From Oscillospiraceae bacterium (lineage in GTDB: Bacteria; Bacillota; Clostridia; Oscillospirales; Oscillospiraceae), in contig WRDH01000006.1 of the NCBI GenBank assembly GCA_009783555.1, forward strand, positions 1-64,000: a stretch of 64,000 nt of DNA. The letters run 5' to 3'. Of this stretch, positions 16,908 to 27,968 are shown piece by piece. The translations under genes and the position numbers were made by a program. The notes under the pieces were generated by a model. The model had not been told where the DNA came from. It made no database searches and saw nothing but the letters and a program-made list of their open reading frames with translations. Numbering within the stretch: the first letter of the stretch is position 1; each line of letters begins with the position of its first letter.

Positions 16908-19292
16908 TTAATCTAAACTACCCTCCCATATCGCTACAGAAAGTGGCTCGGCAACATGCCCTTCATATGTAAACGGGCTTTCTGTATAGTTAATCAAAAC
17001 CCTGGTTCCGCCGCTGTAAGTATTGAGTATAACTCCGTTATCCAGCACATCACGCCCTACCCATGTCTGCGCATTAAGCCGTCTGTACACATCAGACATC
17101 TCGTTATAAATATCAATAATAATATCGCGGTAAAGGTCATAGGATGTGGAGTAAAAGCCCGAAGAGTTTGTGTCGGAGAGCAGATACGCCGGCTCTTCCG
17201 TGAGAACAAAGGACGGATAAACGTTATAGTCAATCATACGAAGGATATCACTCCGGGTGTAGAAAGAGAAGTTGGCATACGGTCCGTAAAGCTCCATTGT
17301 CCCATTGAGTATCATTTGCAAAAACGGCACCGTGTCGGTTTCGATGATATACTGTGTCGGCAGCAGCGGTGTATTAATAAAACGGTCTGTTAAATCCCAC
17401 AGGTACTTATTAGGCGTATACGAGTTAATTGTCATCTCAAGCCCTTTTATCGTTTCGCGCAACAACTCGATAGCCTGCCCGGCATTCATCGGGTTGCTGC
17501 CGTGGTGGCTTGTAAGGCGTGAGGTAACACCGTCGATGCCTATATTATCAGCACCCGCTCGCTTCATGGCATTTGACTGTGAATTTATCCATTCGGCACT
17601 TTTTACCGGCCGCGCGAATCCTATTTCGTTGACAGGTACGTTTATGCTTTCAAATTCGATACGTTGCCGTATACCCCAACTGTTTCTGTGAGATGCCATG
17701 TTCGGACCCATTATCATCTGGCGGCTGTTAATCGCGGCGTAGTCCTGCGTAAAATAGACATCAACCCCCAGATCAGACATTCCCGTTATCAAATCGCGGA
17801 AATCACTTCTCGAGCCAATTGCGTTAGTAAAGCTCAGCGTCCATGGCTTTCCACCAGTAATACCGTTTCTTTGCGCGCCAAGCATACCGGCATTAATATT
17901 TGTAATTCCCGCATCGAGCAAATCGAGCAGAATGTTATTTACATCATGAGCCGTTGTGGTTACCATGTTTCTGTAACCGAAGAGGTCGCTCTTTATATCG
18001 CTCATAACAAAATCGAGATGTATCGGCATTTTATCGGGCGCTGCTCTGAGCTTCAGCCGTCCTGTCTTGAGCAGATGCTCGCGGTATGCAAATGCCATGC
18101 CCGTATAGTCGGCGGGAAGACCGTCGTCTGTACCGTCGCCCGCGAGGAACTTGTATGTGACATCTATATCAAACATGTTGCGCTCGGGGAATAGTCTGTT
18201 ATAACCCTCGCCGGCACGATTGTAAACCTGATAAATGACCCTGTTATATACAAAACGCGGATAAGCAAAGGTGTAGGCTGTAAGGTTGTTCTCGGGGGAA
18301 ATGATAATTTCGAGATATGTATCTCCTTCGTCCGCCCAGAATACAAACGCAGCTTGTCTGTCGCCGTGAGCTATGCCATAAACAGGCATCAGCGGTTCTT
18401 TATACGGCACAACAGTCAACTGCCCTGTTATATGATTGGTCATATCGGCGGGATTTTCACCGTAGACGCTCCCGACATATCTGTTAAAGGAAACACTGTT
18501 TTCGCGAAACCGCACCAATGCGCCCGGTCCGTCGGGAATCAAAACATATCCGGGAATCATCGGCTTGCGTACGGAATCGGAGTAATCCATTATTTCGGGG
18601 TCGTAAAACGCCTGTCTTCCTCCCGATGCACCGAGAAACGGTGTTATCAAAAACGCCGCAACTCTGTTGATATCCTCGCCTGTGATCTCATCGTCAAAAA
18701 TTTCATATTGTAAGCCATCGCTTGTAAGATGTATGTGAAGCTTGACGCCGAGGTCAATCTCCCGGAAATTTACATCCAGTACAAAATGATAAGGGTTGCC
18801 GCCGACGGCATTTAACTGTGAGCGTACGCCTTGCCTTGAAGCCGAGGATATACGGCTTATATTTAATGTATCATCGAAGTATTCAACAGTAAGCAGCGAA
18901 TTGGCAAGCGCAATAAACGTGGCGTTTAAGCCATCCTCTCGGGGAATTGCGGCTTCGATTTTTTCTTCATCCGTTCTCGCCGCATCGACTGCACGGTCTA
19001 TATCCTGATTAAACGGAATATCCAGCCCGGTTTTCCAGGTGTAGCCGTTACGGGAGTCAACGACGGCAATAACGTCGCGGTCGTCACGGAAATAAAACCG
19101 CAGATAACCGATTTCGGCAAGGAAGCTGTAGCCGTCGTCAGAGGTTTCGATAGGAGTATACACGTACTCAATGCGTGGTTCGGGAAGTCCCGTGTCGCGC
19201 ATGGTCGTCACATACGCAACGCCTAGTATCGTTGTCGGCAGCATAATGAGAACAAGAATAAAGGTGATGGTCTTATACAGTCCCCGTCGCAA
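16908..19292 (-). CDS. DUF5696-family membrane-anchored protein
   Basis: 794 aa from a TTG start (GGGAGG about nine bases upstream) that overlaps the end of the preceding gene by 20 bases, implying translational coupling. An N-terminal hydrophobic helix (TITFILVLIMLPTTILGVAY) exports or anchors it. The first half is a beta-rich sandwich, the second half resembles a glycosidase-like barrel (GITNINAGMLGAQRNGITGG, GADNIGIDGVTS). I recall proteins of this kind as DUF5696, found next to sugar permeases and Yip1 proteins in Bacillota. No catalytic residues can be assigned. It could be a divergent glycoside hydrolase or a glucan-binding protein. Confidence 0.65.
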   Translation of the reverse strand: MRRGLYKTITFILVLIMLPTTILGVAYVTTMRDTGLPEPRIEYVYTPIETSDDGYSFLAEIGYLRFYFRDDRDVIAVVDSRNGYTWKTGLDIPFNQDIDRAVDAARTDEEKIEAAIPREDGLNATFIALANSLLTVEYFDDTLNISRISSASRQGVRSQLNAVGGNPYHFVLDVNFREIDLGVKLHIHLTSDGLQYEIFDDEITGEDINRVAAFLITPFLGASGGRQAFYDPEIMDYSDSVRKPMIPGYVLIPDGPGALVRFRENSVSFNRYVGSVYGENPADMTNHITGQLTVVPYKEPLMPVYGIAHGDRQAAFVFWADEGDTYLEIIISPENNLTAYTFAYPRFVYNRVIYQVYNRAGEGYNRLFPERNMFDIDVTYKFLAGDGTDDGLPADYTGMAFAYREHLLKTGRLKLRAAPDKMPIHLDFVMSDIKSDLFGYRNMVTTTAHDVNNILLDLLDAGITNINAGMLGAQRNGITGGKPWTLSFTNAIGSRSDFRDLITGMSDLGVDVYFTQDYAAINSRQMIMGPNMASHRNSWGIRQRIEFESINVPVNEIGFARPVKSAEWINSQSNAMKRAGADNIGIDGVTSRLTSHHGSNPMNAGQAIELLRETIKGLEMTINSYTPNKYLWDLTDRFINTPLLPTQYIIETDTVPFLQMILNGTMELYGPYANFSFYTRSDILRMIDYNVYPSFVLTEEPAYLLSDTNSSGFYSTSYDLYRDIIIDIYNEMSDVYRRLNAQTWVGRDVLDNGVILNTYSGGTRVLINYTESPFTYEGHVAEPLSVAIWEGSLD

Positions 19293-21306
19293 AATAATAC
19301 GCCTCCCTTCCTATCGCTTCGATGAAATTCAGCATCTGCTGGAATAGAATAGTCAAAATCAACAGAGCAATTATAGCAAGCACGATAAAGCCGATGGTGA
19401 ACAATATGCTCTTTATCGTATTTTTGAAATTGTAGTTATGTATCTCCTGCAAGCCGAGGTAGAATATCACTCCGAACCACACCGCTCCCGCCGCAAGAGT
19501 AAGATTTACAAGAAAAATCTCGTTGAATGTCATCGCATACGAGATTATCGTAATAATAACGAATGCCAGGGTCAGCGGCAACGAGGCATAAGCTATCATT
19601 TTATATATTTCGCCGATTGTACCTTCACCGTCGTTGATTGAAGTAACAAGATAGTTGCAAAGAATGAACAGGAGTACGAGACCGAAGAACCCGCCGACAA
19701 TTGCCGCCAGATTCATATCCTCGACTGCCGTTGTCTGCAATATATATGCCTTGGATGTCTGCCAAAGCATCATCGAAATAAACAGCGTGCATATAAGTAA
19801 TGTCGCACCGCCATATGTTCCTTTTGTTTTTAGCTTCATGTCATAGTAGCCGTCGAGCGGGTGCCGCATTATATACGCTGCAAACGCAAATGTTCTAAAG
19901 ACGGGTAATTCCCGGGCTTTTTCCATTACTTGAACTGTTGCCAGCTTTAGGCGTTTTTTACGGTCTATATAACGAATGGCAAGCGACAATAAAATCCAGA
20001 GCATAAATACAGCCATAAACCAGATGAGGTTTTCCTGAAGCCATGCGTTACGCACCTCCCAGAATGCCTGAGAATAGAATTCACGATTTCCCGCCAGTTC
20101 AAAGTGATACTGCGCAGCTGCAAAATTTTGTCTGTAGAGGTTTGCTTTGCCGATGCCGTCATGCGCAAGGATAGAGGTTTGATTGTAGCGTAAAACAGTT
20201 CTCCATGTATCCTCGGCTTCTGCATAACGCCCTTGATTAAACAGCGCAAGAGCTTCGTAGATAGATAATGTATACTCGGTCGGGCTGTAGCTTTGCAGGT
20301 ATGCTTTGTCATAATCAAGTGTCCATAATGTTCCGTCATCCTCGACCGCTATAGCCGTTAGGTATGAATACAAGCCTGCGACATCGTCCAAGGAATATCC
20401 GCCGAAGTAGAAGATGAACTCACCTTCGGGTGAATAGACCGCAACCCAGCCGCGGCTGTCGGTGACATAAATAACACCGTTTTTATCGGTTGTGATATCG
20501 GAGAGCGAACGGAACGAAATAACATCCCGCTCGGCGAACATGTTGCCGCCGCGCATGTTGTGTTTCTTAACGTTATCGGGGGAGTCGCGTCCCATCGTAA
20601 CGGTATAGACAATGCCGCGCTGGTCGGTGTAGACGTTGGAGAATGTCCCGGGTATGCGGTCCTGCAGGTTTGCCATTTGAGCATCGGTGAAAAAGATGTT
20701 TTGCATAAGCTGCGCAAACGTCAGTGTCACTCTGTTGGAGGTAAAGAACCCTAAGAATTCGCCTGTTACCGAGAGCTGGATAACGCCGCTTGCGACGCCT
20801 TCGCCGATGATATAAAGACTGCCCCGGTTATCAACCGCCACACGCATGGGCGAGTATGGCGTATCACCGAACGCTGCTGAGACAGGGCGTGTAAAGGTTT
20901 GGATCAGCTCATCGTCAGGGCTAAAGCGAAATACTGCCGAAGCGGCTGAATCAGCGACATACATTTCCATGTCCTGCGTCACATGTATTCCGCGCGGTCT
21001 TTGCAGGGACGGATGTGTAATCTCTCGCACCTGAACACCGCGGTCGATGTCATATACAACGATACGCCTGTTGCCGCCGTCGCTGATATAAAGCAAATTG
21101 TCCCCGGTGATGAAGAGATCCTCGGGTTCGTTGAGCATTAAATCCGTGACTGTGCGGTCGGGCAAGTATGCATCCTGAGTGCGTACAAAGTTACCTTTGC
21201 GGTTAAGCGCCCATGTATAGGTTGTGGACTGCGCGGCAAGTGCCGTCGGCACAAAAAGTGACGCCGTCACCAAAAGGCAGAGAACTATGCATATGATCTT
21301 TTTCAC
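19273..21306 (-). CDS. NHL-repeat/TPR/Yip1 membrane protein
   Basis: 677 aa from a GTG start (GAGGTGG upstream). Signal peptide ending TALAAQ; then NHL-type beta-propeller repeats (LYISDGGNRRIVVYDIDRG, RPRGIHVTQDMEMYVADSAA, VIYVTDSRGWVAVYSPEGEF) to about residue 340; a tetratricopeptide-like stretch (YEALALFNQGRYAEAEDTW); one membrane helix near 420; and a C-terminal Yip1-like domain of about five membrane helices. The extracellular propeller on a membrane base suggests a surface sensor or scaffold. It is coupled to the DUF5696 gene, and the two lie between the two permease pairs, suggesting one uptake apparatus. Molecular role unknown. Confidence 0.7.
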   Translation of the reverse strand: MKKIICIVLCLLVTASLFVPTALAAQSTTYTWALNRKGNFVRTQDAYLPDRTVTDLMLNEPEDLFITGDNLLYISDGGNRRIVVYDIDRGVQVREITHPSLQRPRGIHVTQDMEMYVADSAASAVFRFSPDDELIQTFTRPVSAAFGDTPYSPMRVAVDNRGSLYIIGEGVASGVIQLSVTGEFLGFFTSNRVTLTFAQLMQNIFFTDAQMANLQDRIPGTFSNVYTDQRGIVYTVTMGRDSPDNVKKHNMRGGNMFAERDVISFRSLSDITTDKNGVIYVTDSRGWVAVYSPEGEFIFYFGGYSLDDVAGLYSYLTAIAVEDDGTLWTLDYDKAYLQSYSPTEYTLSIYEALALFNQGRYAEAEDTWRTVLRYNQTSILAHDGIGKANLYRQNFAAAQYHFELAGNREFYSQAFWEVRNAWLQENLIWFMAVFMLWILLSLAIRYIDRKKRLKLATVQVMEKARELPVFRTFAFAAYIMRHPLDGYYDMKLKTKGTYGGATLLICTLFISMMLWQTSKAYILQTTAVEDMNLAAIVGGFFGLVLLFILCNYLVTSINDGEGTIGEIYKMIAYASLPLTLAFVIITIISYAMTFNEIFLVNLTLAAGAVWFGVIFYLGLQEIHNYNFKNTIKSILFTIGFIVLAIIALLILTILFQQMLNFIEAIGREAYYFATGTV

Positions 21307-21319
21307 GCATCCACCTCTC

Positions 21320-22189
21320 TTACTTGATGCCGGAATGACTCATGGTATTCATAACTCGCGACTGCAACGCAATAAAGATAATCAAATTAGGCATAAACAT
21401 TATAAAACCCGCCGCAGCCGCCATACCCGCCATTGCGGGGTTTTGGTCAACCGCAAAGGTGTTGAGATAAAACGCAAAGGTCTTGAGCGTTTCGTCAATG
21501 ACATAGATGTTCGACGATTCGACTGCGTTCCAGACTACCTGGAAGCATAGGATGCCGACAGTTGCAAGCGCGGGACCTATCTGTGGAAAGACAATCCTGA
21601 ACATCACCGCGATTTCACCCGCGCCGTCAATCCTCGCCGCTTCCAGGATTTCATCGGGTACCTGATCGACGAACTGCTTAACCAAAAACAGCCCGACGGG
21701 CATTGCCAAAAGCGGCAGAATATGCGCCCAATAAGTGTTTTCCATTCCTGTGTTAATGATAACAAGATAGCGCGGCACCGCAACTGCAATCGGGACAAAC
21801 ATCAACGCCGCCTGATTTATGCGAAACAACCATGCACGTGCGCGAAACTTCTTTTTAGAAAAGGCATATGCTGTCATTGCGGTAAGAAAAATCGAGGATG
21901 TAACTGTTATAGCCGTTACGATAAATGAATTCACCAGATAGCGGATAAGCGGAACTCCTGAAGCATCGGCGATACCGAAGATATATTGGAAGTTCAAAGT
22001 TGTGGGACGCTGGACGATAAATGTCGGAGGGAAGCGGTACAACTCATCCATCGGCTTAAAAGCCTGATTGATGATAAAAACCACCGGCAACAGCATAAAG
22101 AGCGAAAGCGGAATCAAAAGCGCATAGAATTTTATCTGCGATGCCGCGAATTTTTTTGGGTTGCTGCGCGAACCGAAAAAGTTTGCCAT
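21320..22189 (-). CDS. Carbohydrate ABC transporter permease (MalG type), second system
   Basis: 289 aa from ATG 22189 (MANFFGSRSNPKKF), four bases after the stop of the preceding permease with AGAGGG upstream; the frame is open to 22225. Six membrane segments, EAA loop EAARIDGAGEIAVMFRIVFP. Forms a pair with 22194-23114. The proteins differ clearly from the 15-17 kb pair, so the block carries two distinct importers. Confidence 0.87.
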   Translation of the reverse strand: MANFFGSRSNPKKFAASQIKFYALLIPLSLFMLLPVVFIINQAFKPMDELYRFPPTFIVQRPTTLNFQYIFGIADASGVPLIRYLVNSFIVTAITVTSSIFLTAMTAYAFSKKKFRARAWLFRINQAALMFVPIAVAVPRYLVIINTGMENTYWAHILPLLAMPVGLFLVKQFVDQVPDEILEAARIDGAGEIAVMFRIVFPQIGPALATVGILCFQVVWNAVESSNIYVIDETLKTFAFYLNTFAVDQNPAMAGMAAAAGFIMFMPNLIIFIALQSRVMNTMSHSGIK

Positions 22190-22193
22190 AACT

Positions 22194-23114
22194 CTAATCC
22201 CTCTCTCCGAATAAACTATACGCAAGCTTGGAAAACAGCCAGACTATACCTAAAAGTGCGACCGAAAGTGCTGCTGCGTACCCCATCTCGTAGCGTTGGA
22301 AGGCGTAATCCTCGATGTGGTTAATAATCAACTGTCCGCTGTATTGCGGCGTGGGATTCATTCCCGATAATGCAACGCCAATCATTCCGTTATTAAACGC
22401 GCCGACAATAGCCATAACTGCACCAAACAGCATTTGCGGCTTTAACAGCGGTATGGTGATGTAAATAATCTCTTGAAAACGGTTCTGTATACCGTCGATA
22501 TAAGCCGCTTCGTATAACTCCTCGTTGATGTTAAGTATGCCTGCGAGCATGGCAAGAAAACCGATACCCATCGAGCTCCATAGAGCGACAAAAATCATTA
22601 TGTTAAGAAGATAAGCCGGCTCGAGCAAAAATTGGATGGGACTTTCAATAAGGTCGTACCTCAGCAGCAGCGCATTTATATATCCGCTCTGATTACCCGA
22701 AAAAATCGTACGCCATATAACCGATATGAACACGCCGCCCGCCATCGACGGAGCGTAAAGTGCTAATGCAAAAATGGTACGCGGACCTTTTTGGATTTGA
22801 GAGAGAACCCAAGCCAGCAAAAACGAAAGAATATATCCGCCCGGACCCACCAGCAATGCGTACTTTACCGTGTTCGGAATGATATGCCTGAAGAACACTT
22901 CGTCTTGCGTTAGCATGGTTATATAGTTTCGAAATCCCGAAAACTCAGGTGCCTGCACTACATTGAAGTATGTGAGCGACAGCCCGATTGACATGGCAAC
23001 AGGGATGGCTATGAATGTCGAAAACAATAGTCCATAAGGAAAAAGCAACCAAAATACACGAAAGGTATCCTTCAGAGACTCTCTGCTTTTTCTTAGCTTG
23101 GAGGTTTTTGTCAC
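22194..23114 (-). CDS. Carbohydrate ABC transporter permease (MalF type), second system
   Basis: 306 aa from a GTG start with GGGGGGTGACAGG upstream. Membrane segments include [23 protein letters not shown] loop [20 protein letters not shown]. It lies 13 bases after the large solute-binding-protein gene, with which it probably works. ATPase not encoded locally. Confidence 0.87.
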   Translation of the reverse strand: MTKTSKLRKSRESLKDTFRVFWLLFPYGLLFSTFIAIPVAMSIGLSLTYFNVVQAPEFSGFRNYITMLTQDEVFFRHIIPNTVKYALLVGPGGYILSFLLAWVLSQIQKGPRTIFALALYAPSMAGGVFISVIWRTIFSGNQSGYINALLLRYDLIESPIQFLLEPAYLLNIMIFVALWSSMGIGFLAMLAGILNINEELYEAAYIDGIQNRFQEIIYITIPLLKPQMLFGAVMAIVGAFNNGMIGVALSGMNPTPQYSGQLIINHIEDYAFQRYEMGYAAALSVALLGIVWLFSKLAYSLFGERD

Positions 23115-23127
23115 CCTGTCACCCCCC

Positions 23128-26049
23128 TCATGGATATACCGTATTGTGCTTGGCTATTTGCTCAATAATCCAGTCAAGCTCTCTTACGGTATATGGTTTG
23201 AGAAGATTTCCTTCGGCATCAAGATACCCGAACTCCGTCATTTTACGTTGGAACTCACGTTGTATATCTATAACCTTTATATCGATTGCAACCTGAGCGG
23301 GTACGCCGTCGAAGACTATGGAGTTCCAGATATCCGACAATGTACGCTCGAGCATATACTGTCCTGGACTCCGCGGCACATCGCGAAGCCAGTTAATTGA
23401 CTCAAGAATCACAGCCTTGTCTTCGTCGGGCAGATAAGAATTTTCGAGTGCTTTTATGTTGCCCGGCAGGAACATATAACCATATGACGAAAGCAGGTTA
23501 AAAGCGTATTCGGTCTGTACGTCTTCACTCGTCCACCACTTTATAAACTCCCAGCTCTCGTCTATTTTATCGCTGGACTCAAAGATGACAATTGCGCGGC
23601 CGTTCGCTATATACCAGCGCGAAATTGTTCCGTCTTCCTGCGGAATTCCGGGTGGAAGCGCCAGACGCCACTGACCTGTAAGCTCGGGCGCGCCGTATCT
23701 TATAAGTAAATAGTTAAAGTTATCGGTAATACCTATCGGTGTTTGCCCGTACCGGAACGAGTTAAAAAACGACGGAACCTGCTCGCTTAAAGCATATGTT
23801 GTAAACAAATCGCCGAGAAACGTGATGCCCTTGACGGCATTTGGTTGATTAATAGCTGTACCCAATCCGTCCTCTTGATAGAACTGACCGTTAAACTGAT
23901 AGATAAGCGGAGCAGTTTGGTCGAACCATTTGTATCCGATACCCGACGCGATCGGCTTAAAGAAACTCATATCAAAACGCTGCAATTCGCTCATCATCTC
24001 GCCGACATCATACCAGGTGTCGGGCGCCGGGATTCCGAGGTTGTCAAGTATATCCTCGCGGTAGACCAATGCGTTGAAGTTAATCGACTCGGAGAATCCG
24101 TAAATCCCTTCGTTGAACAGATACGGCATCATCGACCCCGGGGCAAAACGCGTGGCAATATCCCAAAAGTCAGGAAATTCGGTCAGGTCATATAGTGCCC
24201 CGCGCACAGCAAGATCAAATGGGATGTGCCGTTCTATAGACATGGCTATATCAGGCTGCGTGTCGCCTGCCGAAGCTAATACCAGCCTGTTCTGATCAGG
24301 CATGATAGAGAAGTTGACTTTAATTCCCGTTTCAGGCGTAAATCGCGTATCGGCAAGCTTTTGCAGAGAATCGACAAGTATAGCCGGCGCATTCATCCAA
24401 ATATTCAAAGCATCAGGGTCGTCGCGTACTGCATATTTAGGTGATACAAAAGATGCCCAAAGCTGACTGCCCATTGCCGAAATTGCAGTAGTGAACGGGG
24501 GGTTATCACGCGGCAGATGCGAGACCCCGTCGAAAAGATAAATCATATTAAGGTTAAACGAGAGCGATATCAAATCGTCGAGAGCATTACCGCCGCGCAT
24601 GAGTATCGAAACACGGTCGCCCGACAGTGTTTCCAGATAGAGCGGCAGCTCATCGGGTTTTTCTCTCATTCTGTGCAAAAGAGTCAGAGACTCAACAAGA
24701 CCGGCAAGCGTCGAAGCATTAACGCCGCGTGATGAGTGCTTGCCCAGCTCCGTCAGCATGTCGCGAAGCAAAATGTCATAAGCCCGGAGAGTATCTTCGG
24801 TTTCAGGCATATATCGTGTTAATCGCCAGGTACGGTTTCTGTCCGTTTCTCTGCCGACGATTTTCTTGATGTCAAGTGAAAATTGATTGATATGTTCAAC
24901 AAGCAGACGCAAGTCGCGAAGCTGCTGTGAAATTGGTTCGGCATCGCTTCTGAGCGAAATAGTATTATGCCCTTTGTTGAGATAGATAAAATAAGGTTCG
25001 CCGTTTTCATCGGCAAAAACAGTATTTTGCCATCTGTTTGTACTCCCGATACCGGGGATTGTAAAGGCTGCCGCTTCGGCAAAAGGAATCTCGCCGTTAA
25101 CGCGCAGTGTAACAAAGGACGGAAAGTCGTTTTGATCGTTATTCAGGTGCAGGGCAACAGCATACCAACCCGCGTCCTCTGCAACGAAGTCGTAAACAGC
25201 TTCCGCGCCTATGGCATTGAACATTGTAATATTAACCAGCCTGTTTACGGGATGATAAGGTGTCGCACCGCGTGCCGTTGTCGCGGCATTTTGCAAAAAT
25301 GTCGAGTTCTTTTCATTATACATTATGCCGTTTATTTCCCATATACCCTGAACAGGGATGAAATTGCCGCGGTTTTTACTGTACTCGGCATATGCAGGCG
25401 GGGTGTTGCCGGACGTAACTGTCAGGTCTCCGATTAACAAAGTACGTGCCGATCTGTTAGTTAAGGTCAGCACATTCTCACCCTTATCCAACCAAAACAG
25501 GATGGGTGATGTTGTTAAGTATGTATTGTTATGCAGTCCGACAGTACGTATATCGTTTAAATGGATTATTCCCGGAACAGTTTCATCACCGAAGCTATCA
25601 AGCGGAAAAACCTTAGTTTCATCTGTCCAGAATATAGGGATATCTATGTTGCTCGCTTCGGCATATTGGAGTACGCCGTTAACTTCGATTGAAAGAGTTA
25701 TCGTCACAAAGCTGCGGTCACGCACAGCACAGTCCAGCAGCAGCGCATACAATCCTTCTTCGGGCACTGTGACACGGTACTCCATGGACTCTCCTCCGTC
25801 AAGAGTACTATTCGGCTGCGAGACAATTGTTGTATACCCGGGTGTAACCCGTCCCGTGTGTGCATTTAAAAAATCCGCATACAGCATCGAGGGGTTACGC
25901 AATGATGAACGCAAATAACTCTTTGCCCATGCAGCTTCTTCCGGGGTGACAGGCTCGACAACCGTATTGCCGCCGAAAATCAAAAAAAGCATACCGGCAA
26001 CAGCTACAACGGTTATAATTATTGACGTGATTATTTTAGACCTTTTCAT
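23128..26049 (-). CDS. Very large extracellular solute-binding protein with N-terminal beta domains
   Basis: 973 aa from ATG 26049 ([15 protein letters not shown] upstream). The frame continues to 26097 only by reading through a dispersed repeat. Residues ~6-28 form a single membrane anchor without a lipobox Cys. Residues ~60-420 look like two beta-sandwich modules ([20 protein letters not shown] and [20 protein letters not shown] are parallel segments), perhaps carbohydrate-binding. The C-terminal ~420 residues are a CUT1-type substrate-binding domain: [46 protein letters not shown]. Ordinary binding proteins are ~430-550 aa, so this one is about twice normal size. Probably captures glucan chains and hands them to the adjacent permeases. 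Confidence 0.75.
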   Translation of the reverse strand: MKRSKIITSIIITVVAVAGMLFLIFGGNTVVEPVTPEEAAWAKSYLRSSLRNPSMLYADFLNAHTGRVTPGYTTIVSQPNSTLDGGESMEYRVTVPEEGLYALLLDCAVRDRSFVTITLSIEVNGVLQYAEASNIDIPIFWTDETKVFPLDSFGDETVPGIIHLNDIRTVGLHNNTYLTTSPILFWLDKGENVLTLTNRSARTLLIGDLTVTSGNTPPAYAEYSKNRGNFIPVQGIWEINGIMYNEKNSTFLQNAATTARGATPYHPVNRLVNITMFNAIGAEAVYDFVAEDAGWYAVALHLNNDQNDFPSFVTLRVNGEIPFAEAAAFTIPGIGSTNRWQNTVFADENGEPYFIYLNKGHNTISLRSDAEPISQQLRDLRLLVEHINQFSLDIKKIVGRETDRNRTWRLTRYMPETEDTLRAYDILLRDMLTELGKHSSRGVNASTLAGLVESLTLLHRMREKPDELPLYLETLSGDRVSILMRGGNALDDLISLSFNLNMIYLFDGVSHLPRDNPPFTTAISAMGSQLWASFVSPKYAVRDDPDALNIWMNAPAILVDSLQKLADTRFTPETGIKVNFSIMPDQNRLVLASAGDTQPDIAMSIERHIPFDLAVRGALYDLTEFPDFWDIATRFAPGSMMPYLFNEGIYGFSESINFNALVYREDILDNLGIPAPDTWYDVGEMMSELQRFDMSFFKPIASGIGYKWFDQTAPLIYQFNGQFYQEDGLGTAINQPNAVKGITFLGDLFTTYALSEQVPSFFNSFRYGQTPIGITDNFNYLLIRYGAPELTGQWRLALPPGIPQEDGTISRWYIANGRAIVIFESSDKIDESWEFIKWWTSEDVQTEYAFNLLSSYGYMFLPGNIKALENSYLPDEDKAVILESINWLRDVPRSPGQYMLERTLSDIWNSIVFDGVPAQVAIDIKVIDIQREFQRKMTEFGYLDAEGNLLKPYTVRELDWIIEQIAKHNTVYP

Positions 26050-26064
26050 GGAAATGACGCTCCG

Positions 26065-26161
26065 CAAGACAGGGGGACAGGTTCCTTGTCTTGCCACTTG
26101 ACTTTGTATTCTTACTTTGGGCTATATCTGAGCAAGACAAGGAACCTGTCCCCCTGTCTTG
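26065..26161. repeat. Inverted pair of hairpin repeats between the two solute-binding-protein genes
   Basis: Variant with CAAGAC stem and loop AGGGGGACAGGTTCCTT; inverted second copy ends at 26161. The GGTTC core is kept. It lies in the leader of the large binding-protein gene, within about 20 bases of its RBS. Confidence 0.9.
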
Positions 26162-26179
26162 CTCCTAATCAACATAAGG

Positions 26180-27907
26180 TCATCTGTAGAATCTTGCTAT
26201 TGCATCATCGGTTTCGGCAAAGACTCTTTCAAAACGTTCGTTAAAGTCTCTGTTCCAGTCGGGCATACGCGCTTTTATTGTGTCAAGCCAGTTAGCATCG
26301 GTTCGCCTCACACCACCGTTGACATCGGGATTCCAAGAGTTATGCCACTCGAACAGGATTTCTCTGGAAGATCCGTCGTACTCATAGAACCTCGGAAACG
26401 CTTTGTCGGAGTAATCCCATACCTGACCGGCTTCCCACAATTCAAGAACAGCATTCCAACCGGGCATATTCGGGTTATCCTTAAAGCGGGCATGTGTTTC
26501 GGTCGAGTACCAGATTTCCATCTGCTCATGGAACGCTCTGCCCACAACCAGCGGCATCGAGTCGTTGAGAGAAGTCTTGAATACAACAGTGCCATCATCG
26601 TTAACATCAGAGAACATCTGATCGGCTGCAGCTTGCCATGCACGGGTGTCGGCACTGAAGAATTTGGCAAATTCCCATGCCATTTTCAGCTTCATGTCAG
26701 CTTCTTCCTCGGTCAATTGACCTGCATCGACATATGCATGGTAGTTATGAATGACCATTGGGTCGAGAACAAGTCCGACATGGCTTGGTACGTCAGCGGT
26801 AGACGGACGCGGATAAATATCAAAGTCAAACGCGACATGGAACCAGTGATTCGGGTCGGGATGAGCGAAGTCGCCCATAAACCACGGGTCACCCGCCAAT
26901 GTCAGTGTTTTTCCGGTTTGGAACCAGCGGGGAGACCACCACCAGTCCATAAAACCTTCGTCAACGTTTCCGATATCAGCCTGCGGCCATATTGCATGGT
27001 TTGCCCAGCGGGGGATATGTTCGAGTATAGCGAAAAACTCGGGGGAATCAAAAACAACAAACGGGTCGCCGGGACTGCGGTTAAGTATTTGATATGCAAA
27101 CCCTTTTGCCATAGTATTTATTGAAATGATTTCGGCATCGGGAGCACCGTACCATTCGTTGGGAACCGAATTAGAAATAAAACGTGTGTATTCATCAATT
27201 GTCCAGTCCGTATCGGGAATATCAATGTTGTTTTGTTCCGCAAGCGTTCTGTTGACAAAGATACCCCAGGGCACAATGTACTGCGGCAGGCCGAATTGTC
27301 TGCCGTTGTAGTTCATCATATCCATAATGCCTTTGTTAAACGAGCGATATACAGGATCGTTTTCAAAGATGGAGATGTCGGCAACAAGGCCTTTTCTTAT
27401 ATCTCCGAACATATCAAATGAAGCCCAAATATCGGGATACTTACCATACTCGGCACGGAAGTTTTCAATCTCCTGCGCCCAGCCGGCACCGCCTGCAGCG
27501 TCCTCGGGACCGCCGTCAACGGCTAGGATATTGATTACTACATTCGGATATATTTTATTAAACTCTTTTGCAATGGCATATGCTTTGGCTTCGTTCTGAC
27601 CGAAGAGGTCTTCCGGACCCCAGTCTTGGTTTCCGAGATCACGCAAATAGGTGCCTGCACCGCTCCACAAAAGGATGTCGATTTCCATAGCGAAATCTGT
27701 CGGCGGCGGGACATATTCTCCGTCATAAGTAACGTCGCCCCAGCCCTCGTCGGTATCTACTTCGCCGGGATCATTTGTTCCCTGGTTATCCGGAGGTGGT
27801 GTCGCTGCCGGTGTGCCGTCGATACCGCCATCGGTGCCATCCCCGCATGCGGCTACCAAGGTCAGCAGCATCATAATGGCAAACAGCAAGCTAAGCTTTC
27901 TTTTCAT
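26180..27907 (-). CDS. Extracellular sugar-binding lipoprotein
   Basis: 575 aa, ATG preceded by GGAGGG. Lipobox LVAAC with the Cys near residue 21, an acidic Gly/Asp-rich linker, then a CUT1-type substrate-binding protein: KEFNKIYPNVVINILAVDG, YGKYPDIWASFDMFGDIRKG, RQFGLPQYIVPWGIFVNRTL. First gene of the minus-strand glucan block, directly behind the promoter at 27969-27998, and so likely the most highly expressed. Ligand inferred from the downstream laminarinase-type enzymes, not from binding residues. Confidence 0.87.
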   Translation of the reverse strand: MKRKLSLLFAIMMLLTLVAACGDGTDGGIDGTPAATPPPDNQGTNDPGEVDTDEGWGDVTYDGEYVPPPTDFAMEIDILLWSGAGTYLRDLGNQDWGPEDLFGQNEAKAYAIAKEFNKIYPNVVINILAVDGGPEDAAGGAGWAQEIENFRAEYGKYPDIWASFDMFGDIRKGLVADISIFENDPVYRSFNKGIMDMMNYNGRQFGLPQYIVPWGIFVNRTLAEQNNIDIPDTDWTIDEYTRFISNSVPNEWYGAPDAEIISINTMAKGFAYQILNRSPGDPFVVFDSPEFFAILEHIPRWANHAIWPQADIGNVDEGFMDWWWSPRWFQTGKTLTLAGDPWFMGDFAHPDPNHWFHVAFDFDIYPRPSTADVPSHVGLVLDPMVIHNYHAYVDAGQLTEEEADMKLKMAWEFAKFFSADTRAWQAAADQMFSDVNDDGTVVFKTSLNDSMPLVVGRAFHEQMEIWYSTETHARFKDNPNMPGWNAVLELWEAGQVWDYSDKAFPRFYEYDGSSREILFEWHNSWNPDVNGGVRRTDANWLDTIKARMPDWNRDFNERFERVFAETDDAIARFYR

Positions 27908-27949
27908 AAATATACCCTCCTATAAATTTTTCCGCAAAAAAGAGAAAAA

Positions 27950-27968
27950 ACTCTCTTTACTTGAGAGT
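27950..27968 (-). promoter_or_regulatory. Inverted repeat at the start of the glucan operon transcript
   Basis: ACTCTC, 7-base loop, GAGAGT, immediately downstream of the -10 box; on the minus strand a run of six T follows. It could act as an operator or as a very early attenuating hairpin. Stem of only 6 bp. Confidence 0.4.

Noticed and set aside
26050-26097. In-frame N-terminal extension of the large solute-binding protein (MARQGTCPPVLRSV...)
   Set aside because: It is the translation of a dispersed repeat; an RBS and a proper start with an export helix lie at 26049.
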